From Thermoleophilia bacterium (GTDB lineage Bacteria > Actinomycetota > Thermoleophilia > Gaiellales > Gaiellaceae): 64,000 nucleotides of DNA. The DNA is taken from assembly GCA_023382435.1 (NCBI GenBank), contig JAHDVS010000003.1, positions 53,064-117,063 on the forward strand, given 5' to 3'. Positions 58,448-64,000 of this stretch are shown here, in pieces. A program made the translations under genes and the position numbers. Position 1 is the stretch's first letter. Every line of letters starts with the position of its first letter. Under the pieces are notes generated by a model that saw nothing but the letters and a program-made list of their open reading frames with translations, was not told where the DNA came from and did no database searches.

Positions 58448-59190
58448 GCGGTGAGCCGTACTGTTCGCTGGACGGGAGGGTCGTGCTCGTGACGGGCGGA
58501 GCTCGCGGGATCGGCGCCGCCGTGTCCCGCGAGCTTGCGCGTGCGGGCGCGCGGGTGGCCGTCAACTACCGCGCCGGCCGGGAGGCCGCCGAGGCCGTCG
58601 CTGCGGAAGTGGGTGGCATCGCGGTGCAGGCGGACGTGTCTGACCCGGAGCAGGCCAGGGCGCTCGTCGAGGGTGTCGAGGCCGAGCTTGGCCCACTCGC
58701 CGGCCTCGTCAACAACGCCGGGGTCACCCGTGACACGCTGATCGTCCGCATGAGCGACGAGGAGTGGGAGGAGGTGCTCGGCACGAATCTGCGCGGCGCC
58801 TTCAACGTCTGCCGCGCGGCCGTTCGGGGCATGCTGAAGCGCAGGGCCGGCTCGATCGTCAACCTGACGAGCGTCGTCGGGTTGCACGGGAACGCCGGCC
58901 AGACGAACTACGCCGCCTCGAAAGCAGGCCTGATCGGCTTCACGAAGTCGCTCGCGAAGGAGCTCGGCTCGCGCGGCGTTCGCGTGAACGCGGTCGCGCC
59001 CGGCTACATCGCGACCGAGCTGACCGACGTGCTGCCCGAGGAGGCGCGAGCCCTCATCCTCGGCAGCACACCGCTGGGGCGGCTGGGCGAGCCGGACGAC
59101 GTCGCGGGTGCGGTACGCTTCCTGCTCGCTGACGAGGCCCGGTTCGTAACCGGCGCCGTGCTCCAGGTCGACGGCGGCCTCGGGATGTAG
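58444..59190 (+). CDS. fabG: 3-oxoacyl-ACP reductase FabG
   Basis: 248 residues from GTG 58444. SDR fold: VTGGARGIGAAV (18-27 region), VNNAGVTRD, catalytic Ser143, Tyr156 and Lys160 (QTNYAASKAG), and C-terminal VDGGLGM. NADPH-dependent reduction of beta-ketoacyl-ACP. GTGA overlap with fabD. Confidence 0.95.
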   Translation: MSGEPYCSLDGRVVLVTGGARGIGAAVSRELARAGARVAVNYRAGREAAEAVAAEVGGIAVQADVSDPEQARALVEGVEAELGPLAGLVNNAGVTRDTLIVRMSDEEWEEVLGTNLRGAFNVCRAAVRGMLKRRAGSIVNLTSVVGLHGNAGQTNYAASKAGLIGFTKSLAKELGSRGVRVNAVAPGYIATELTDVLPEEARALILGSTPLGRLGEPDDVAGAVRFLLADEARFVTGAVLQVDGGLGM

Positions 59191-59199
59191 GAGGGACGG

Positions 59200-60456
59200 G
59201 TGACGAGCGAGAACGGACGGCGGCGCGTCGTGGTGACGGGCGTCGGGGCGTTGACTCCGCTCGGAAACGATGCGGAGACGTTCTGGAAGAACCTGATCGC
59301 CGGGGAGTCGGGCGCCGGTCCGATCACCTCGTTCGATACGACCGGCTACGCGGTGCAGTTCGCCTGCGAGCTGAAGAACTTCGAGCCGACCGACTGGGTC
59401 GACGCCAAGAGCGTGCGGCGAATGGATCGCTTCGCCCTGCTCTCGATCGGCGCGGCCAGGATGGCGGAGGCAGATTGCGGGCTCGCGATCGCTCCCGAGG
59501 CCGAGCGGATCGGCGCGTCGATCGCGACAGGAATCGGGGGCCTGAAGAGCTTCCAGGACTGCCATCTGGCGCTGTGGGAGAAGGGCCCCGATCGGTGTAG
59601 CCCGTTCTCGATCCCGTCGATCCTGCCGAACATGGGCGCGGGCTGGGTGTCGATGGAGCTCGGGACTCGTGGCCCGCTCTCGTCCCAGTGCGAGGCCTGC
59701 GCCGCGTCGAACATGGCGATCGGCGACGCGCTCGACCAGATCCGCCTGAACCGGGCCGACGTGATGTTCGCCGGCGGCACCGAATGCGGGATCGCCCCGG
59801 TCGGGATCGCGGGGTTCGGCGCCATGCGCGCTCTGTCGCGTCGCAACGAGGACCCGCTGCGCGCGAGCCGGCCGTTCGATGCCGAGCGAGACGGGTTCGT
59901 GATGGGCGAGGCCGCCGGCGTGATCGTGCTCGAGGAGCTCGAGCACGCGCGGGCACGCAACGCGAAGATCTACGCCGAGCTGATCGGCTACGGCATCTCC
60001 TCCGATGCCCATCACATGACGGAGCCCGATCCGTCAGGCCGCTCGCCGGCGAGGGCGATCACGATGGCGATGCAGGACGCGGGGGTGGGGCCCGAGGACA
60101 TCGACTACGTGAACGCGCACGCGACCTCGACGCCGATCGGCGACGCGAGCGAGACGAGGGTGCTGAAGGTCGCGTTCGGCGAGGAGAGGGCGTATCGCAT
60201 CCCGATTTCTTCCACGAAAGGCGCCACCGGGCACTGCCTCGGCGGCTCGGGCGCGATCGAGGCGATCGCCTCGATCTTCGCCTGCGGCCGCGACATCGTT
60301 CCACCGACGCTCAACCTCGAGAATCCCGACCCGGAGTGCGACCTCGACTACATCCCGAACGTGGCACGGCAGGTCGAGGTGAACGTCGCGCTGTCGAACA
60401 ACTTCGGCTTCGGCGGGCACAACGCCTGCCTGATCTTCCGCAAGTTCAGGGGCTGA
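59200..60456 (+). CDS. fabF: 3-oxoacyl-ACP synthase II (FabF-like)
   Basis: 418 residues from GTG 59200, with GGAGGG overlapping the fabG stop. KAS signatures: VVVTGVGALTPLG, active-site C167 in EACAAS (canonical TACA, the Thr is Glu here), NAHATSTPIGD (His), SSTKGATGHCLG (Lys/His) and NNFGFGGHNACL. It elongates acyl-ACP. An acpP gene, often next to fabF, is not present. Confidence 0.93.
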   Translation: MTSENGRRRVVVTGVGALTPLGNDAETFWKNLIAGESGAGPITSFDTTGYAVQFACELKNFEPTDWVDAKSVRRMDRFALLSIGAARMAEADCGLAIAPEAERIGASIATGIGGLKSFQDCHLALWEKGPDRCSPFSIPSILPNMGAGWVSMELGTRGPLSSQCEACAASNMAIGDALDQIRLNRADVMFAGGTECGIAPVGIAGFGAMRALSRRNEDPLRASRPFDAERDGFVMGEAAGVIVLEELEHARARNAKIYAELIGYGISSDAHHMTEPDPSGRSPARAITMAMQDAGVGPEDIDYVNAHATSTPIGDASETRVLKVAFGEERAYRIPISSTKGATGHCLGGSGAIEAIASIFACGRDIVPPTLNLENPDPECDLDYIPNVARQVEVNVALSNNFGFGGHNACLIFRKFRG

Positions 60457-60463
60457 CGCCGCG

Positions 60464-61123
60464 ATGCCCCGGTGGGCGACGTTCGACTGCTACGGGACGC
60501 TGATCGACTGGAACGGCGGCATCAGCGCGACGCTCGGGCGCCTCTGGCCGGACGAGGACGCGAGAAGGCTACTCGCCGGCTACCACGCGCTCGAGCCCGT
60601 CGTGCAGCGTGAGTGCCCGGGGCTCTCCTACCGCGGGGTGCTGGCGCGCTGCCTGCGAGGGATCGCAGACGCGGAAGGGCTGGCCCTGGCGGTCGAGGAC
60701 GAGGGCTCGCTCGGGAACGCGCTGCCCGGCTGGCCCGTGTTCGGGGAGGTGCCGGGTGCGCTGGCGGAGCTTCGCCGCGGGGGGTGGAGCCTCGCGATCC
60801 TGTCGAACACCGACGCCGATCTCCTCGCGGCCTCGGTCGAGCGGATCGGCGTGCCGTTCGACGAGCTCGTGATCGCCTCCGAGATCGGCTCGTACAAGCC
60901 GGCGCACGGGCACTGGCGCGAGTTCTTCGAGCGGACGGGCGCCCTGCACGAGAACCACGTGCACGTTGCGGCGAGTCTCTTCCACGACATCGCGCCGGCC
61001 TGCGAGCTCGGGCTCACCTCGGTGTGGATCAACAGGCTCGCCGAGCGGGCGGCACCCTCGCCCACTCGCGAGCTGCCCGATCTCGCGCGGCTTCCGGACA
61101 TCCTGCGCGAGCTCGTGCCGTGA
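60464..61123 (+). CDS. Haloacid dehalogenase type II-like HAD hydrolase
   Basis: 219 residues. Motif I FDCYGTLIDW (nucleophile Asp8), motif II LSNTDADLL, motif III Lys in GSYKPAHGHW and motif IV SLFHDIAPA match the (S)-2-haloacid dehalogenase subgroup, which releases halide from 2-haloalkanoic acids. Physiological substrate unknown and many members act on other compounds. 7 bp after fabF; probably the same transcript. Confidence 0.85.
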   Translation: MPRWATFDCYGTLIDWNGGISATLGRLWPDEDARRLLAGYHALEPVVQRECPGLSYRGVLARCLRGIADAEGLALAVEDEGSLGNALPGWPVFGEVPGALAELRRGGWSLAILSNTDADLLAASVERIGVPFDELVIASEIGSYKPAHGHWREFFERTGALHENHVHVAASLFHDIAPACELGLTSVWINRLAERAAPSPTRELPDLARLPDILRELVP

Positions 61124-61150
61124 CGAGGCGGCGCGACCGGTAGGGAGACG

Positions 61151-61930
61151 ATGAGTCGTCTGCGCTCCCGCTGCCCCCGTTGCCGCACGCTCACGGCCGT
61201 GGCCGTCGGGAGCGAGTACGAGTGCCACTCCTGCGGGGAGGGGTTCCGTGCGGGCCTCGTACGGGTTCCGCGGGCCTGGGGCGACGGCGGCGAGGCGATG
61301 GCCGCGGCAGCGTCGCTCGCCCTTCCCTACCCCGAGGCGGCGGAGATCGCGGAGGACACGCTGGCCGCGCAGAGTCTCGGGATCGCCGCCGACCTCCCGG
61401 CCAGCCCGCTCGTGCTCGGCGGCTGTTGCTGCGCCCATGTCGGGGCGGTCGAGGCCCTGGCCACGCGACCCGGCCGGCTCGGCGTCGTCTGGATCGATGC
61501 CCACGGCGACCTGAACACGCCGGCGAGCTCCCCGAGCGGCAACCAGTGGGGGATGCCGCTGCGGCTGCTGCTCGATGCGGGCGCGGTCGACGTTTCCCAC
61601 GTGGCGCTCGTCGGTGCCCGCAACCTCGATCCGCCCGAAGTGCGGTTCATCGCGGAGAGCGGTCTCCCGACGGGCGGCTCCGGGGTGGATGCGGTGCTCG
61701 CGCGGGTGGAGCGCGTGTACGTCGCCCTCGACTGCGACGTGCTCGACCCGACGTCCGGGATCTCCGTCTTCATGCCCGAGCCGGACGGGCTCGCGCTCTC
61801 CGAGCTCGAGCGGCTGCTCGCGTGGATCGTGTCGACGCGGCCGCTCGCGGGCGCGGGCCTCACCGGGCTCGTGGACGACCCCGCGAGCGTTCCGCCGCTC
61901 GTTCGGCTCTGCGCGGCGCTCGGTCTCTAG
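61151..61930 (+). CDS. Zinc-ribbon/arginase-fold (ureohydrolase-like) fusion with altered metal site
   Basis: 259 residues. N-terminal zinc ribbon from C8, C11, C25 and C28 (CPRC...CHSC). The remainder has the arginase/agmatinase fold: VVWIDAHGDLNTP (D116, H118, D120) and VALDCDVLDP (D194, D196), the two canonical metal-binding blocks. The first block, normally GGDHSxxxG with a metal-ligand His, reads GGCCCAHVG at 90-98, so three cysteines replace Asp-His-Ser. The enzyme class (arginase, agmatinase, guanidinase, formiminoglutamase) cannot be set. It starts 27 bp after the HAD gene. Confidence 0.75.
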   Translation: MSRLRSRCPRCRTLTAVAVGSEYECHSCGEGFRAGLVRVPRAWGDGGEAMAAAASLALPYPEAAEIAEDTLAAQSLGIAADLPASPLVLGGCCCAHVGAVEALATRPGRLGVVWIDAHGDLNTPASSPSGNQWGMPLRLLLDAGAVDVSHVALVGARNLDPPEVRFIAESGLPTGGSGVDAVLARVERVYVALDCDVLDPTSGISVFMPEPDGLALSELERLLAWIVSTRPLAGAGLTGLVDDPASVPPLVRLCAALGL

Positions 61931-61948
61931 GATCGGTCCGCCCGCCCG

Positions 61949-61954
61949 TACAAT
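61949..61954 (+). promoter_or_regulatory. Putative -10 element of accD
   Basis: TACAAT eight bases before ATG 61963, giving a leaderless or near-leaderless accDA transcript separate from the fab operon. Confidence 0.5.
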
Positions 61955-61962
61955 GGGCGGGC

Positions 61963-62811
61963 ATGGCGAGCCGGATCGACGTCTCCATCGAGCACCGGGG
62001 CCCTCCCGCCGAGGCGTCGTCCGCCCAGCGAGACCCCAACACCTGTCCCTCGTGCGGCTCCCACTACCGGGAGGACGAGCTGGAGCGCGCCCTGCGCGTG
62101 TGCCCTCAGTGCGGCCACCACTTCCCCTTGCGCGCGCGCCAGCGGGTAGCCCAGCTCGTCGACCACGGGACGTTCGTCGAGCAGGAGGAGTCGCTCCGGT
62201 CAGCGGACCCGCTCGGCTTCTTCGATGTGCGCCCCTACACCGAGCGGATCGCGGAGGCTGAGGTCTCGACCGGGCTCGGGGACGCGATCGTGATCGGGGC
62301 GGCCAAGATCGAGCGACGCGACTGCCAGCTCGCGGTCATGGACTTCGCGTTCATGGGCGGCTCGATGGGGAGCGTCGTCGGCGAGAAGCTCGCCCGCGCG
62401 TGCGAGCGCGCTGCCGAGCGGCGCCTGCCGCTCGTCTGCGTGACCGCCTCCGGCGGTGCCCGCATGCAGGAGGGGATCCTGTCCCTGATGCAGATGCCGA
62501 AGACGGTCTGTGCGGTCGACCTGCTGCGCGAGTCTCGCTGCGCGTTCTTCTGCGTGATGACCCACCCCACGACCGCCGGCGTGCTCGCGAGCTTCGCCAG
62601 CCTGGGCGATGTGATCGTCGCCGAGCCGGGGGCGCTGCTCTCGTTCACCGGCCCGCGGGTCGTGCAGCAGACGACCCGCGAGAAGCTACCGGACGATTTC
62701 GGGCTCTCCGAGTCCAATCTCCGCCTCGGCCACCTCGACGCGATCCTCACCCGCGGGGAGCTGCGGCCGTTCCTCGGGCGCCTGCTGGCCCTGTTCGAGC
62801 ATGGCGCGTAG
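61963..62811 (+). CDS. accD: Acetyl-CoA carboxylase carboxyltransferase beta subunit
   Basis: 282 residues from ATG 61963. Zinc ribbon CPSCGSHY...CPQCGHHF at about 24-48, then a crotonase-fold domain (MDFAFMGGSMGSVVGEK, VTASGGARMQEGILSLMQM, PTTAGVLASFASLGD). It transfers the carboxyl from carboxybiotin to acetyl-CoA to make malonyl-CoA for the fab enzymes. Overlaps accA by 11 bp. Confidence 0.95.
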   Translation: MASRIDVSIEHRGPPAEASSAQRDPNTCPSCGSHYREDELERALRVCPQCGHHFPLRARQRVAQLVDHGTFVEQEESLRSADPLGFFDVRPYTERIAEAEVSTGLGDAIVIGAAKIERRDCQLAVMDFAFMGGSMGSVVGEKLARACERAAERRLPLVCVTASGGARMQEGILSLMQMPKTVCAVDLLRESRCAFFCVMTHPTTAGVLASFASLGDVIVAEPGALLSFTGPRVVQQTTREKLPDDFGLSESNLRLGHLDAILTRGELRPFLGRLLALFEHGA

Positions 62812-63766
62812 GCGGAGGCAGCCGCCGGGGGCGAGCGCGGCCGAGCAGCTGCGCCTGCGCGACCGCCTCGCCCGCCTCACCGATCTGCCGCTGCTGCGCG
62901 GCGCCGGCGTCTCCGGCGAGATGGCGCGGTTGCGGCGTCAGCTCGAGCGGATCGCCGCCGAGCCGACCGAGGATGACGTCTGGCGTGCCGTCGAGCTGGC
63001 CCGCCACCAGGCGCGCCCGTACACGCTCGACTACGCGGAGCGGATCCTCGACGACTTCGTCGAGCTGCACGGCGACCGCTCGCTCGGCGACGATCACGCG
63101 ATCGTCGCCGGGCTCGGCCGGTTCCGCGGCGCCACGGTCGCGCTCGTCGGCCACCAGAAGGGGCGGGACATCCACGAGCGGACCCGGCGCAACTTCGGGA
63201 TGGCGATGCCGGAGGGCTACCGCAAGGCGATGCGCGTGATGGAGATCGCCGACCGGCACGGGTTCCCCGTGCTCTCGCTCGTCGACACGCCGGGCGCCTA
63301 CCCGGGGGTGTCGGCCGAGCAGCACGGCCAGGGCGGCTGGATCGCGCGTTCCCAGCTCGCCATGGCCCGCCTGTGCGTTCCGACGGTCGCATGCGTGATC
63401 GGCGAGGGCGGCTCGGGCGGCGCTGTCGCGATTGCGCTGGCCGACCGGGTGCTCATGCAGGAGAACGCGATCTACTCGGTGATCTCACCCGAGGGCTGCG
63501 CGGCGATCCTCTGGCGTGACGCGGGAGAGGCGAAGAAGGCGGCCGCCGCGTTCAAGCCGGATGCCCGCCACTGCCTCGAGCTGGGCGTGATCGACGCGAT
63601 CGTGCCGGAGCCCGCGGGCGGCGCTCACGCGAACCACGACGAGGCGGCGCGGCTGCTGGCCGCGGCACTCGAGGCCGCACTGGCCGAGGTCGCCGGCCTC
63701 GAGGCGGACGAGCGGCGGAGGGCACGGCGGGCGAAGTTCCGCGCCATGGGAGAGCTGACGGCCTAG
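62801..63766 (+). CDS. accA: Acetyl-CoA carboxylase carboxyltransferase alpha subunit
   Basis: 321 residues. N-terminal helical region, ARHQARPYTLDYAERILDDF, HGDRSLGDDHAIVAGL, RRNFGMAMPEGYRKAMR, LVDTPGAYPGVSAEQHGQG, VIGEGGSGGAVAIALADRV and SPEGCAAILWRD are classic AccA landmarks. Partner of accD with which it overlaps. A gap of 175 bp follows. Confidence 0.95.
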   Translation: MARRRRQPPGASAAEQLRLRDRLARLTDLPLLRGAGVSGEMARLRRQLERIAAEPTEDDVWRAVELARHQARPYTLDYAERILDDFVELHGDRSLGDDHAIVAGLGRFRGATVALVGHQKGRDIHERTRRNFGMAMPEGYRKAMRVMEIADRHGFPVLSLVDTPGAYPGVSAEQHGQGGWIARSQLAMARLCVPTVACVIGEGGSGGAVAIALADRVLMQENAIYSVISPEGCAAILWRDAGEAKKAAAAFKPDARHCLELGVIDAIVPEPAGGAHANHDEAARLLAAALEAALAEVAGLEADERRRARRAKFRAMGELTA

Positions 63767-63941
63767 GATCCCCCGTTTGGAGTATCCACGGGACCCACAG
63801 GGTTATCCCCCGCGGTGTTTACAGGGCGTTAACGATGGGTGAGCGTCACCGCGCGGCGATCTGACGACCGTCGCCGCGACGGGCCGCGGCTCGCACGGCT
63901 CAGCGAGCGCGGGCACGGCACGTCTTCTACCATCGGGCGTC
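63767..63941. other. Intergenic region with DnaA-box-like pair and hairpins
   Basis: Contains GTATCCACG (63782-63790) and TTATCCCCC (63803-63811), each 7 of 9 to the DnaA box and 21 bp apart, a GGTGA-gcg-TCACC palindrome (63838-63850), and a perfect 8-bp hairpin CGCGGCGA/TCGCCGCG (63852-63859 and 63871-63878) that may end the accDA transcript. A TACCAT hexamer at 63928-63933 precedes the next start. Confidence 0.4.
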
Positions 63942-64000
63942 GTGGCTGCCGCGCACATCGCGGTCGCGGGCGCGGGCGAGGCCGTGACCCCGGAGCTAGC
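63942..64000 (+). CDS. Start of a TIGR00725/LOG-like Rossmann protein (partial)
   Basis: GTG 63942 begins a frame reading VAAAHIAVAGAGEAVTPEL to the window edge. The IAVAGxGEA start resembles the nucleotide-binding loop of the TIGR00725 (LOG/lysine-decarboxylase-like) family, and a -10-like TACCAT lies eight bases upstream. Only 19 codons are visible, so this is tentative. Confidence 0.4.
   Translation, partial: MAAAHIAVAGAGEAVTPEL

Overview
The window is a chromosomal housekeeping segment of a very GC-rich bacterium with almost no intergenic DNA. It holds 71 supported protein genes, two of them cut by the window edges, and two tRNAs. There is no CRISPR array, insertion sequence or prophage. 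The order rpmH-dnaA-dnaN-recF-dciA-gyrB-gyrA, flanked by rnpA-yidD-yidC-jag-rsmG-parA-parB on the other strand, marks the replication origin. GC-rich codon use, many GTG starts, -10-like hexamers placed 6-8 nt before start codons, dciA between recF and gyrB, and MqnP/TreT/OtsA-type enzymes suggest a deep-branching actinobacterium, most likely Thermoleophilia (Gaiellales/Solirubrobacterales). That placement is inference.

Layout: 1-9.3 kb holds short operons, mostly on the minus strand (Mrp ATPase; DUF1015 plus inositol-phosphatase-like; epimerase, small unknown and YchF-like GTPase; a short FtsH; M20 peptidase plus DUF1385), with a plus-strand YhaM-like exonuclease. At 9.3-11.5 kb are rarA, tRNA-Phe and an EamA transporter. 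From 22.6 down to 11.5 kb runs one minus-strand string of 14 genes with no gap above 9 bp: TreT, OtsA, MoaC, MoaB, UbiA/MqnP, CcmA-B-C-D, HemX/CcsA-like, HemA, HemC, HemD and a SAM-hydroxide adenosyltransferase. It joins trehalose, molybdopterin, quinone, cytochrome c and heme synthesis. At 22.6-26 kb is an MprA-MprB-PepD-like stress module, then a membrane M28-peptidase-like protein, MoeA, a GT87-like enzyme and a class A PBP. At 32.7-36.8 kb is a plus-strand operon (B12/siderophore binding lipoprotein, HAD, PLP lyase, CPBP protease, archease, chorismate mutase). DUF151 nuclease and tRNA-Ile follow. At 37.5-51.6 kb is the origin block. At 51.6-55.4 kb are galT, slipin, NfeD and birA. At 55.4-61.9 kb an ECF sigma gene leads fabZ-fabH-fabD-fabG-fabF, a HAD gene and a zinc-ribbon/arginase-like gene. 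accD-accA follow, then a partial LOG-family gene.

The most striking signal is how genes are joined. At least 18 junctions use a 4-base stop/start overlap NTGA (13 GTGA, 4 ATGA, 1 TTGA), and four more use TGATG. Two further genes, galT and the DUF62 gene, have no ATG, GTG or TTG that could give an intact protein. In both, an in-frame CTG sits exactly on the upstream stop as CTGA. This suggests termination-reinitiation tolerant of the start codon's first base. In the DUF62 gene, however, conserved coding sequence extends upstream of that CTG, so its true start may be ATC or involve a frameshift. A second recurring signal is the set of divergent gene pairs whose two -10-like hexamers overlap within 7-8 bp.
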